Of a stretch of DNA of 64,000 bases, positions 32,228 to 40,440 are shown piece after piece. This DNA comes from Spirosoma fluviale (GTDB lineage Bacteria > Bacteroidota > Bacteroidia > Cytophagales > Spirosomataceae): contig NZ_OCNH01000005.1 of NCBI RefSeq assembly GCF_900230225.1, positions 186,001 to 250,000 of the forward strand, given 5' to 3'. Numbering within the stretch: the stretch's first letter is position 1; each line of letters begins with the position of its first letter. The notes under the pieces were generated by a model. That model ran no database searches and had not been told where the DNA came from. It saw only the letters and a list, made by a program, of their open reading frames with translations. The position numbers and the translations under genes are program-made.

Positions 32228-34198
32228 TCACTTCTTTCGCAAACGAATCAAAAATCCACCACCAGGTGCCAGATGTACCGGCAGGGATTCCGTTCGGGTT
32301 ACGGTTTTGGTGCTGAACTGGTAATCGACAGGGTTGCGGTCGGCGTTGGGGCCATCCGTACAACTGACAGCTTCGAAGGCACCATCGCCCAGAAAATCCA
32401 GCGATAGCTTCAGGTCATGGGCCGACCAGTTGCCAAGTCCGCCAATGTACCAATCGTTCCCTTTCTGGCGGGCGGTCACGATATACTGACCCAATTGGGC
32501 ATCCAGCACTTTCGTTTCGTCAAACGCCGACGACACGCTTCCCAGAAACTCCATGAAACGGGGCTCCAGCAGGGCCTGCGATGGATTGCCCGAAAAAATA
32601 GAGATAGGGCTGTCGTATACAACGAACATCGCCAGTTGGTGGCAGCGCGTTCCCTGCGACATTACCTGTCCGCTGATGGGCTTGAACTGCTCTTTGGTGG
32701 CGTTGCTCAACAAACCCGGTTCGTAGTCCATCGGGCCGGACACCATCCGGATAAACGGCAGCAGCACATCATGGTCGGGCGTGGCTTTGTTGCTCCATAT
32801 GTTGTACTCCGAGCCCAGCACACCCTCACGGGTGATGGCGTTTGGGTACGTTCGTTCGAAACCCGCCGGTTTATACGCGCCGTGGTACATGATCATGATC
32901 TTCGCGCGGGCACAGGCTTCGGCCACGCGGGTGTAAAAATTGACCATCTTCTGATCGTCGCGGTCCATGAAGTCGGTCATGATAAAATCGACGCCCCACG
33001 ACTGAAACTGTTTCAGGGCGGGTTCCAGTTGACGGTCGAGGGTAGCGGCCAGCGTCCACATGCTGAGCTTAACCCCCTGCGAATGGGCATAGGCGACTAA
33101 CTCCGGGATGTTCATGCCGGGCGTAATCTTGAACAGATCGTTGTTGTCCGACCAGCCCGCATCCAGCAAAATCCGGTCGAACCCGAAGCGTTTGGCAAAG
33201 TCTACGTAATACTTGTAGGTCTCCGTATTGACTCCCGCCCGGAACGGAACATTGAACAGATTAATGTTGGTGATCCATTCATCGGTGCATTTGCCCGGCT
33301 TCACCCACGAGGCATCGCCGATCCGATTGGGCGTGGCGAGTCGATAGACCATGTCCGAGGCCGGTAAATCACGGTCTGAGCCGATGACCAGTACCCGCCA
33401 CGGAAACGTTCGCTTTCCGGTGGTGCGGGCAATGAAATCGGCTCGGTTGGCCACGACAACCTGCGAATACTCCGCTTCGATACGCTTTTCGGTGAGCGGA
33501 TAAGGCGCAAAAACGCCGGTGAGCCCGTTGCCTTGCCGGGCCAGAAACATGCCCGGATAATCCAGCAGATCGGATTCCGTCAGCACGATGCGCGGGCCGG
33601 TGGGCGGGGCAAGCAATACCGGCGAAAAACAAAGTACCGAATCCGGCAACTGGCTTAGCGATCGAATCTGATACGGTTCTTCGAACGACGTATGAAAGCG
33701 GTCAACTTCCGGGCGGGGCTGCACGGCGGGGTAATACACGGTTGGGTTGTTGGCAAAGGCAAACCGCGCCGTTTCGCTGCGAACCGTGATCGAATCGGTA
33801 AAGTCGGTGCGGAACCGATACGCTACGCCATCGTCATACACGCGAAACTCCAGCGCGTGTTTATCCCGAAACTCCAGCACCAGTTCCTTATAACGGTCTC
33901 GAATAACCCGCCGTTTGGTTACTACGGGCGGCAGGATGGAGTCTCGCACGCTTTGCACTCGGCTCCGTTGCGGAACGCCATTGCCCAACGTCCGGCCATC
34001 GGCTAATATCATGGCAATAACCGAGGGGTTTACCAAGGTTTGCCCCGCTGAACTCACCGAAAAGCGAACACTGTCTGAAGCCGAAACTGTCAGCGTCAAT
34101 CGGCCATTAGGCGAACTGAGTATGCGTTGAAACGGTCTTGGTGCCGCCATCACCGACAGGCTGTAGCTTACGAGCAGAACAATTAGCAGATGGCGCAT
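32228..34198 (-). CDS. Glycoside hydrolase family 97, retaining type
   Basis: 656 residues: signal peptide (LLIVLLVSYSLSVMAA), N-terminal beta-supersandwich (about 25-285: LSSPNGRLTLTVSASDS, VYDDGVAYRFRT), a (beta/alpha)8 barrel (about 300-560: FGFDRILLDAGWSD) and a C-terminal beta domain. FIMTDFMDRDDQ (Asp409) and VLGSEYNIW (Glu464) lie 55 residues apart, the spacing known between the nucleophile Asp415 and acid/base Glu470 of the retaining alpha-galactosidase BtGH97b. This points to a retaining enzyme rather than the inverting SusB group. It is periplasmic by its signal, probably cuts alpha-galactosides or similar, and is followed by a DUF1080 gene and preceded by a lactonase gene. Confidence 0.92.
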   Translation of the reverse strand: MRHLLIVLLVSYSLSVMAAPRPFQRILSSPNGRLTLTVSASDSVRFSVSSAGQTLVNPSVIAMILADGRTLGNGVPQRSRVQSVRDSILPPVVTKRRVIRDRYKELVLEFRDKHALEFRVYDDGVAYRFRTDFTDSITVRSETARFAFANNPTVYYPAVQPRPEVDRFHTSFEEPYQIRSLSQLPDSVLCFSPVLLAPPTGPRIVLTESDLLDYPGMFLARQGNGLTGVFAPYPLTEKRIEAEYSQVVVANRADFIARTTGKRTFPWRVLVIGSDRDLPASDMVYRLATPNRIGDASWVKPGKCTDEWITNINLFNVPFRAGVNTETYKYYVDFAKRFGFDRILLDAGWSDNNDLFKITPGMNIPELVAYAHSQGVKLSMWTLAATLDRQLEPALKQFQSWGVDFIMTDFMDRDDQKMVNFYTRVAEACARAKIMIMYHGAYKPAGFERTYPNAITREGVLGSEYNIWSNKATPDHDVLLPFIRMVSGPMDYEPGLLSNATKEQFKPISGQVMSQGTRCHQLAMFVVYDSPISIFSGNPSQALLEPRFMEFLGSVSSAFDETKVLDAQLGQYIVTARQKGNDWYIGGLGNWSAHDLKLSLDFLGDGAFEAVSCTDGPNADRNPVDYQFSTKTVTRTESLPVHLAPGGGFLIRLRKK

Positions 34199-34220
34199 AG
34201 CAATTAGGTGGGACAGTAAT

Positions 34221-35342
34221 TTATCGGGTAGCCATGATCACACATACGGCAGCCGGTACTTTTACCGATTGGCCGGTGTACGTGAGCAAGCCCGTTTTCT
34301 TATCGCGTCTGAAAATGGTGATGTTGTCTGTATCCTGATGTGCAACAAAGACGAAATCACCTTTGGGGTCGATCAGGAAGTTGCGGGGTGTTTTGCCTTC
34401 GGTTGGTTGATCACCTACCTTGGTCAGACGTCCATCAGAACCGATGGCGAAAATAGCCAGCGTGTTGGCTCCCCGGTTAGACTGGTACAGAAACTTGCCT
34501 GACGGATCAACGTGAATATCAGCACTGGTATTCTGCCCTGAAAAGCCATCGGGTAGCGTCTTGATGTTATCGTCGAGCAGTGTCAACGCGCCGGTTTTTG
34601 GGTTGCGGGAAAAAACGGCCACCGTAGAGGTCAGCTCTTCGACCAGATAGGCGTATTTACCGTTAGGGTGAAACGTGAAATGGCGCGGCCCCGACCCTGG
34701 TTTTACACTCGCGTAGGGTGTAGAGGCTGGTTTAACCGTACTCGTCTTGGTGTCGACATCGAAAATATTGACTTTGTCGGTAGTCAAGTCGGCGACGTAC
34801 ACAAAGCGGTTGTCGGGAGCCAGCGTAGCCGAGTGGACGTGGGCTTTCTCCTGCCGTGCCGTATTGGGGCCGGTACCTGCATCCTGAACACTGTCGGAAG
34901 GAGCGGCCAGACTGCCATCGGTGTTAATTGGCAGAACGGCCAGACTGCCGCCACCATAGTTGGAGACAAAGGCCGTTTTGCCCGTTTGGTCCACACTAAC
35001 GTGGCATGGACCGGCACCGAGCGTCGACTGGCCATTCATGAATGTTAGCTTACCGGTGGCTTTATCAATGGCATACGAACTGACGCCCCCCAGTTTATCG
35101 GCCCCTTCGTTGACCGAGTACAGGTAGTTACCCGATGGGTGAATGGCCAGGAATGACGGGCTTTTGCCGTTCGAAATCGACTGGATGGGCTGCATGGTGC
35201 CTGCCTTTCGGTCGAACTCGAACACGTAGATGCCCTCGCTCCCCCGAACGGAGTAGGTTCCTACATACATAATCTCTTTTGTCGATTGAGCCTGTGCTGC
35301 GAGGCCCACACTAATTAGAATACCCGCGAATAATTTGTTCAT
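34221..35342 (-). CDS. Lactonase family protein (6-phosphogluconolactonase-like propeller)
   Basis: 373 residues. Signal peptide MNKLFAGILISVGLAAQAQ. The rest is a seven-bladed propeller of the YbhE/Pgl type: YVGTYSVRGSEGIYVFEFD, SPSFLAIHPSGNYLYSVNE, GPCHVSVDQTGKTAFVSNYG, GSGPRHFTFHPNGKYAYLVE, TPRNFLIDPKGDFVFVAHQD. The family includes cytosolic 6-phosphogluconolactonases, but the export signal argues for another sugar lactone outside the cytosol. It lies 22 bases before the GH97 gene, so these are likely one transcript. Confidence 0.9.
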   Translation of the reverse strand: MNKLFAGILISVGLAAQAQSTKEIMYVGTYSVRGSEGIYVFEFDRKAGTMQPIQSISNGKSPSFLAIHPSGNYLYSVNEGADKLGGVSSYAIDKATGKLTFMNGQSTLGAGPCHVSVDQTGKTAFVSNYGGGSLAVLPINTDGSLAAPSDSVQDAGTGPNTARQEKAHVHSATLAPDNRFVYVADLTTDKVNIFDVDTKTSTVKPASTPYASVKPGSGPRHFTFHPNGKYAYLVEELTSTVAVFSRNPKTGALTLLDDNIKTLPDGFSGQNTSADIHVDPSGKFLYQSNRGANTLAIFAIGSDGRLTKVGDQPTEGKTPRNFLIDPKGDFVFVAHQDTDNITIFRRDKKTGLLTYTGQSVKVPAAVCVIMATR

Positions 35343-35521
35343 AAAATCAAGGATGAGTCTTTTTAATAAGGAGCGACAGAATGTAAACTACCGATGCCAA
35401 TTGAGCTACGTTATTGGCGGATTTGCTCTTTTTTTTAAATTTTAAGCGTCAGATAAGGAAATAATATTGATAGAAGTGTTTTAGATAAAGATTGCATTAA
35501 AAACGATTGGCTGTAATACAT

Positions 35522-35529
35522 TACTTTTG
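35522..35529 (+). promoter_or_regulatory. -7 box (TACTTTTG) of OmpA gene
   Basis: An exact TAnnTTTG box about 73 bases before the ATG. A -33 element at the proper distance is not obvious; a TTGG at 35507-35510 is too near. Confidence 0.5.
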
Positions 35530-35601
35530 TAAAACGATTAAAGCCGTTCATTTCACGCATTTATCGTTTAAACCTAACTTTTCGTTAACACCTCCAGTAC
35601 T

Positions 35602-36486
35602 ATGAAACGAGTATTGATAATTTTTGCGGCCGTAGCTATGCTAGCTTCCTGTAACAGTAAGAAGCGCCTGGCCGAGATTAAAGCACTACAGGATGCCCGT
35701 GACAAGGCTGTTGCGTCATTGAATGACTGCGATCAGCGTACCGCAACTCTTCGTTCACAACTATCGGCTAAGGACACCGACCTGCAAGGGAAAGATAAGC
35801 AGGTGGGTGATCTACAGGCTCAGATCGACTACCTCAAGAAGACGAACATCAACCTCCTTGACCGGATGTCTGATTTGTCGATTGTGAGTAAGTCGGGTGC
35901 CGAAAGCATTCGGAAATCGCTCGAAACACTGAACGAGCAAACCAAGTACACAAACAACCTCAACTCGACCATTCAGCGGAAAGATTCGCTGAACCTGGCC
36001 CTGGTAATGAGTCTGAAGCGTTCACTGGACGATATCAACGACCAGGACGTACAGATCGAAGTGAAGAAAGGTGTTGTTTACGTATCTATCTCGGACAAAC
36101 TCCTGTTTAAGTCGGGTAGCTACGACATCACGCCGAAAGCAGAAGTGGTATTGGGTAAAGTAGCTAAAGTAGTAAACGACCACAAAGACCTGGATATCCT
36201 GGTTGAAGGTCATACGGATGCTGTCCCCATTTCGACGGCAGCCATCAAAGACAACTGGGATTTGAGCGCTCTGCGTGCTACGTCGGTTGTTCGTACATTG
36301 CAGGCTAAATTTGGCGTTTCGCCCGAGCGTCTGACCGCCGGTGGCCGGTCGGAGTTCTCGCCAAAAGATGACAACACCACAGCGGTTGGTCGTCAGCAAA
36401 ACCGTCGTACGGAAATCATCATCACCCCAAAACTTGATCAGTTCTTTAATCTGTTGTCGAGCGGTCAGGCTGGTGGTAGCAAATAA
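35602..36486 (+). CDS. OmpA family peptidoglycan-binding lipoprotein
   Basis: 294 residues. Lipoprotein signal MKRVLIIFAAVAMLASC, Cys17. Residues 20-120 form a long coiled coil (LKALQDAR-like heptads: SQLSAKDTDLQGKDKQVGDL, LQAQIDYLKK). The OmpA C-terminal domain spans about 150-285: VYVSISDKLLFKSGSYDI, VEGHTDAVPI, WDLSALRATSVVRTL, GGRSEF, RQQNRRTEI. These bind the diaminopimelate of peptidoglycan. The protein would tether the outer membrane to the wall through the coiled coil. A strong terminator follows. Confidence 0.93.
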   Translation: MKRVLIIFAAVAMLASCNSKKRLAEIKALQDARDKAVASLNDCDQRTATLRSQLSAKDTDLQGKDKQVGDLQAQIDYLKKTNINLLDRMSDLSIVSKSGAESIRKSLETLNEQTKYTNNLNSTIQRKDSLNLALVMSLKRSLDDINDQDVQIEVKKGVVYVSISDKLLFKSGSYDITPKAEVVLGKVAKVVNDHKDLDILVEGHTDAVPISTAAIKDNWDLSALRATSVVRTLQAKFGVSPERLTAGGRSEFSPKDDNTTAVGRQQNRRTEIIITPKLDQFFNLLSSGQAGGSK

Positions 36487-36515
36487 GGTCTAAAAGCATT
36501 TCGAAGGCTAATTGA

Positions 36516-36549
36516 AGCCCTCTCAGGTAGTCCTGAGAGGGCTTTTTTA
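36516..36549 (+). terminator. Intrinsic terminator after OmpA gene
   Basis: AGCCCTCTCAGG (36516-36527) pairs with CCTGAGAGGGCT, followed by TTTTTTA. Confidence 0.85.
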
Positions 36550-36593
36550 TATAGCTTGGAATGGTATTCCGCGTAGCCCGGTCTTAACGCAAT

Positions 36594-36625
36594 TCGGGCT
36601 GCTTAAGATTTCTTAAGCAGCCCGA
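36594..36625. repeat. Perfect 15-bp palindrome downstream of lspA
   Basis: TCGGGCTGCTTAAGA and TCTTAAGCAGCCCGA with a two-base spacer. It lies 30 bases after the lspA stop (minus strand) and after the OmpA terminator. There is no T-run on either side, so termination is uncertain. Confidence 0.6.
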
Positions 36626-36656
36626 GTTATATGGTCAACATCTATTTTTCGACGCG

Positions 36657-37439
36657 TTATTCAGACCGTTTGGATTCTTCTTCGGGTAATACCGACTCGG
36701 GTGTAGGTTGCTGAGGTGTATCGTCTGCTATTTCAGTCACATTATTCGTTGGCTCCTGTGGCCTATGGGGTTCCTCATCGAGCAACTCCGAGGCTGGCAA
36801 CACGGCTGCTTCGGTCGCATCGGGGCCGTTAACAGGCAATAGGCTATCTTCAATGGGAGGTTCGCCAAAGAAACGGCGCTGGAAGAACAGGATGATACAA
36901 ACACCCACAAAAATGCAGGAATCGGCGATGTTAAAAATGGGCGTCGAATAATATTGCCCACCCCATACCGGCACCCATTCTGGAATAAACCCTTCCCAAA
37001 CATCAATGAAAATCATGTCGATCACCTGCCCATGAAACCAGGGTGTAGGTGAACCATAGGGGAAATTATTCAAAAATACGCCGTAAAAGGTGCTGTCAAT
37101 CACGTTGCCTACGGCCCCGGCCAGGATCATCGACATGGCCCAAAGCAACCCATTTGGTGCCCCCCTATGAGCCAGATTGACTAGATAAAAGCCAATGCCA
37201 ACCATGGCGAAGAGCCGGAAAATACTCAGCAGGAGCTTACCATATTCATGGCCCAGTTGCATACCAAAGGCCATCCCGGGGTTCAGTACATAGTGGAGCT
37301 TGAGCCAATCGCCAGCGACCTTGATCTGACCCGCAAAGCCGGGGGCCATATAAAAATGTACGGCCAGCTTCACGCCCTGATCCAGTAAAATCAGTATCAG
37401 CGTCAGCAGAAAAAACTTATAGGGGCTTTTCTGAATCAT
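36657..37439 (-). CDS. lspA: Lipoprotein signal peptidase with C-terminal extension
   Basis: 260 residues. Four membrane helices in the first 190 residues. The catalytic Asp pair lies in AGAVGNVID and FNIADSCIFVG, and LHYVLNPGMAFGM is the conserved loop motif. It removes the signal peptides of lipoproteins in the inner membrane. The stretch after about residue 190 is an acidic Pro/Glu/Thr-rich tail of about 70 residues (SELLDEEPHRPQEPTNNV and similar) that E. coli LspA lacks. A terminator of the upstream proline dehydrogenase gene ends 4 bases before the ATG, which leaves very little room for a leader. Confidence 0.93.
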   Translation of the reverse strand: MIQKSPYKFFLLTLILILLDQGVKLAVHFYMAPGFAGQIKVAGDWLKLHYVLNPGMAFGMQLGHEYGKLLLSIFRLFAMVGIGFYLVNLAHRGAPNGLLWAMSMILAGAVGNVIDSTFYGVFLNNFPYGSPTPWFHGQVIDMIFIDVWEGFIPEWVPVWGGQYYSTPIFNIADSCIFVGVCIILFFQRRFFGEPPIEDSLLPVNGPDATEAAVLPASELLDEEPHRPQEPTNNVTEIADDTPQQPTPESVLPEEESKRSE

Positions 37440-37442
37440 ATT

Positions 37443-37486
37443 AAAAAAGACAGCAAGAGTCCGACCAATCGGCCGGAGCCTTGCTG
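37443..37486 (-). terminator. Intrinsic terminator of proline dehydrogenase gene
   Basis: On the minus strand, a 16-bp stem (37471-37486 with 37451-37466, two mismatches, loop GATT) is followed by TCTTTTTT. It lies between the stop of proline dehydrogenase and the lspA start. Confidence 0.75.
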
Positions 37487-37502
37487 TGCTTAAAGTACGC
37501 TA

Positions 37503-38762
37503 TTATTGACGACAGCCTTTACGGCGTTTTAACTCATTACTAACCAGCATAAACTCCCGGCTACTCTGGCCCGCAATCGACTTGTTCTCGTCGGCTCGCC
37601 GGAACAGATAAGGCATAACGGCTTCTACGGGACCGTAAGGTACGTATTTTGCCACGTTATAACCCGCATTGGCGAGGTTGTACGAAATGTTGTCGCTCAT
37701 ACCCAATAGCTGAGCAAAATAAATATGCGGGTCGCTGGGCTCAACACCCAATTGCTTCATCAACTCAACGCAGTACAGGCAACTCTCCTCATTGTGCGTT
37801 CCCAGACAAATCGAGATCGTATCGCGATTTTGCAGACAAAACTCAATGGCTTCGTTAAAGGCAATGTCGGTATCTTCTTTGGTGGCCTGAATAGGGTCCT
37901 GGTACTCCTCTTCGTGCGCCCGGAGCCGTTCCTTCTCCAGGTAAGCACCTCGAACCAGTTTCACGCCAAGGTAATAGCCTTTGGCACGTGCTTCGGCGGA
38001 GTCGCGCCGGAGGTGATCCAGACTTTCCCAGCGGTACATCTGGTACGTATTGTAGACAATAGGCCGCTCGTGGTTATAGCGATCCATCATTTCGTAGGCC
38101 AGCGTGTCGATTGTATCCTGAATCCAGCTTTCTTCCGCATCGATAAAAATGCGCACATTTCGCTCGTGAGCTCGTCGGCAAAGCGTATCAACCCGCTTCA
38201 TAACGCGATCAAATTCGGCCTTTTGCTCCTTGTTGAGGGAGTCGCCAATCTGAATCGCTTCGAGAAGCTCGGTCGAGGCCACGCCGGTTACCTTGAAAAC
38301 AGAAAATGGAATATCGCTTGATTCGCTGGCGCGTTCGATGGTGCGTAAAATTTCGAGCGTTGTTTCGTCGAAACTTTTTTCAGTCTCCTCACCTTCAATC
38401 GAATAGTCGAGAATGGTGCCTACGTGAACATCGTGCAGATTTCGGATGGTTCTCTCGGAGTCCTGGATACTCTCGCCACCACAAAATTGTTCGAAAATCG
38501 TATTTTTAATGAGGAATTTGATCGGGAGACGCAGGCGCAGGGCGATCTTTATAAAAAAAGTCCCTAAATTTACCAGCCATCCCTTATTCATCAACGCAAA
38601 TAACCAGTAGGTCTTTCGGAGTTTGAAATCCGACTGGGACGAAAAAGCAATCGAAGTGTCCTCAAATGAAAGTGGGCGGAAGTCCGACGTTGAGGCCGAG
38701 TTCGGCTTAGTGTCTTTAAGGCCCTGGACAGTCTCCGGCATTAGATTACTTCGGTTCGACAT
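37503..38762 (-). CDS. Proline dehydrogenase family protein
   Basis: 419 residues from ATG 38762; an in-frame start 11 codons upstream exists. A (beta/alpha)8 barrel of the ProDH type: FKVTGVASTELLEAIQ, VRIFIDAEESWIQ, IVYNTYQMYRWESLDHL, GYYLGVKLVRGAYLEKERLR, CLGTHNEESCLY and the substrate-binding C-terminal AVMPYLFRRADENKSIAG. It oxidises L-proline to pyrroline-5-carboxylate with FAD, passing electrons to quinone. The aldehyde dehydrogenase half of PutA is absent, so the second step is made elsewhere. A -7 box upstream implies a long leader of about 170 bases. Confidence 0.92.
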   Translation of the reverse strand: MSNRSNLMPETVQGLKDTKPNSASTSDFRPLSFEDTSIAFSSQSDFKLRKTYWLFALMNKGWLVNLGTFFIKIALRLRLPIKFLIKNTIFEQFCGGESIQDSERTIRNLHDVHVGTILDYSIEGEETEKSFDETTLEILRTIERASESSDIPFSVFKVTGVASTELLEAIQIGDSLNKEQKAEFDRVMKRVDTLCRRAHERNVRIFIDAEESWIQDTIDTLAYEMMDRYNHERPIVYNTYQMYRWESLDHLRRDSAEARAKGYYLGVKLVRGAYLEKERLRAHEEEYQDPIQATKEDTDIAFNEAIEFCLQNRDTISICLGTHNEESCLYCVELMKQLGVEPSDPHIYFAQLLGMSDNISYNLANAGYNVAKYVPYGPVEAVMPYLFRRADENKSIAGQSSREFMLVSNELKRRKGCRQ

Positions 38763-38940
38763 ATCAGTGCTCCGTTTGGGCGGTGCTACTAGCATAGCTT
38801 AAGTGCGTGTCAGCTAACACGACCGAAATATATAACGAAATTTCGGTCAAACAGTTAATGCGCCAACACGGCTTGGTTCGACAAACTAAAAAGCTTTTAG
38901 ACAAATGAAGGAACCGGCTTGAAAGACAGCCAATTCCTCT

Positions 38941-38948
38941 GCAAATAT
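38941..38948 (-). promoter_or_regulatory. -7 box (TATATTTG) of proline dehydrogenase promoter
   Basis: On the minus strand TATATTTG is an exact TAnnTTTG match. Transcription would start near 38934, giving a leader of about 170 bases before the ATG at 38762. The leader includes a GCTTTTAGAC/GCTTTTTAG inverted word near 38890. Confidence 0.45.
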
Positions 38949-39013
38949 ACCACAAAATTAAATTTAAAGTTCCCCATAGAGTAGTAGGTGTTACTCTTAG
39001 ATTAAGCGTTAGT

Positions 39014-40117
39014 ATGAAAGTAGAATTAGCCGTAGAGCCGCTTGGATCGTGGATTGATACCAACGGCAAGCCTCTGATCATTGCCGGTCCGTGCAGTGCT
39101 GAGACCGAAGATCAGTTAGTGGAAACCGCACGCCAGTTAAAGGCGCTGAACGCGGTTCACGTTATCCGTGCGGGCGTGTGGAAGCCCCGCACCCGGCCGG
39201 GTAGTTTTGAAGGGATGGGCGAAGCCGCTCTGCCCTGGATTCAGCGCGCCAAAGCCGAAACGGGCCTCCCGTTTGCTGTGGAAGTCGCTACCCCCGAGCA
39301 CATCGAACTGGCCCTTAAGTATGGCGTTGATATCCTGTGGGTAGGTGCTCGTACGACCGTTAACCCATTTAACGTACAGGAGATTGCCGATGCCCTGCGT
39401 GGCGTTGATGTGCCTGTACTGGTTAAGAACCCGGTAAATCCTGATCTGGCTCTCTGGGTGGGTGCTTTTGAGCGCCTTGCCGGAGCAGGTATCAAGAAAC
39501 TGGGCGCTATTCACCGTGGCTTTGCTACGGGAGAAGCCAGCAAGTACCGTAACATCCCGATGTGGCAAATGGCCATCGAGTTGAAGTCGATCTTCCCTCA
39601 GTTGCCCATCATTGGTGACCCCAGCCACATGGCGGGTAAGCGTGCCTACCTGAACGAACTCGCTCAGATGGCCATGGACCTGAACTACGACGGGTTGATC
39701 GTTGAATCGCACATCGACCCCGATAAAGCGTGGAGCGATGCGGCTCAGCAGTTAACCCCGACCGCTTTTGGTGAAATGCTGGACCACCTGCAAATTCGTC
39801 AGGTTGAATCACAGAATCTGGAATTCCAGAGCTTTGTGGAGCAATCGCGTCGTAATATCGACAACGTAGACCGGCAGATCGTTGAAATGCTGGGTGCCCG
39901 GATGGCCCTCGTTGAGCGTCTGGCTGAATACAAACGCGACAATAACGTAACGCTGTTCCAGCCTGAGCGTTGGAAAGAAATTCTGAAAACACGTACCGAA
40001 CTCGGTAAAAAACTGAATTTGTACCCCGAACTGGTGGAAGAAATCTATAAGATCATCCACATGGAGTCGATTCGGAAGCAGACCGAAATCATAAACAGTG
40101 CCGAGCAAAACGTCTAG
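39014..40117 (+). CDS. Bifunctional DAHP synthase / chorismate mutase
   Basis: 367 residues. Residues 15-265 form a class-I DAHP synthase barrel: PLIIAGPCSAETEDQL, IRAGVWKPRTRPGSFEGMGE, ILWVGARTTVNPF, PVLVKNPVNPDLALWVGAFE, IGDPSHMAGKR and LIVESHIDPDKAWSDAAQQL. Residues 275-360 are an AroQ-type chorismate mutase: SRRNIDNVDRQIVEMLGARM, EYKRDNNVTLFQPERW. It makes the first intermediate of aromatic biosynthesis; the fused mutase domain is known to act as a feedback site for prephenate or chorismate. The fusion is standard in Bacteroidota. No other aro gene is adjacent. A terminator follows. Confidence 0.95.
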   Translation: MKVELAVEPLGSWIDTNGKPLIIAGPCSAETEDQLVETARQLKALNAVHVIRAGVWKPRTRPGSFEGMGEAALPWIQRAKAETGLPFAVEVATPEHIELALKYGVDILWVGARTTVNPFNVQEIADALRGVDVPVLVKNPVNPDLALWVGAFERLAGAGIKKLGAIHRGFATGEASKYRNIPMWQMAIELKSIFPQLPIIGDPSHMAGKRAYLNELAQMAMDLNYDGLIVESHIDPDKAWSDAAQQLTPTAFGEMLDHLQIRQVESQNLEFQSFVEQSRRNIDNVDRQIVEMLGARMALVERLAEYKRDNNVTLFQPERWKEILKTRTELGKKLNLYPELVEEIYKIIHMESIRKQTEIINSAEQNV

Positions 40118-40145
40118 TTCGTTTTGATCCAGTTAGTGAAATGGG

Positions 40146-40177
40146 TGGAGTAGGGAGCAGTCCTTACTCCATTTTTT
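40146..40177 (+). terminator. Intrinsic terminator after DAHP synthase gene
   Basis: TGGAGTAGGGA (40146-40156) pairs with TCCTTACTCCA (40161-40171, one mismatch), followed by TTTTTT. Confidence 0.75.
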
Positions 40178-40228
40178 GTGTTTAAGGTGTATAATGAATA
40201 ATACCCCCTGCTTGTCATACCGTTATTT

Positions 40229-40380
40229 GCCGCGTAGCGGTTAAATGTTTATAGTAAAATGGTTCTTGGATTTGATTGACGTGCCTTAGGTACGCGACCT
40301 GCGCCGATTGTTGCGTACCTACGGCACGCTGATGGAGACGATCTTCAGCTTTTGCTACAAACATTTAACCGCTACGCGGC
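40229..40380. repeat. Nested palindromic element, copy 2
   Basis: Outer arms 40229-40254 and 40355-40380 (26 bases) and inner arms 40280-40295 and 40313-40328 (16 bases) pair with one mismatch each. The right outer arm and its flank (CTTTTGCTACAAACATTT) match copy 1 in the same orientation, but the inner hairpin matches copy 1 only as its reverse complement. The gap 40118-40440 contains only this element and the terminator. Confidence 0.9.
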
Positions 40381-40440
40381 CATTATGCACGTTATTTAAT
40401 GCAGTAGATGGATATTGGAACAATAACTCACTCCACCAAT

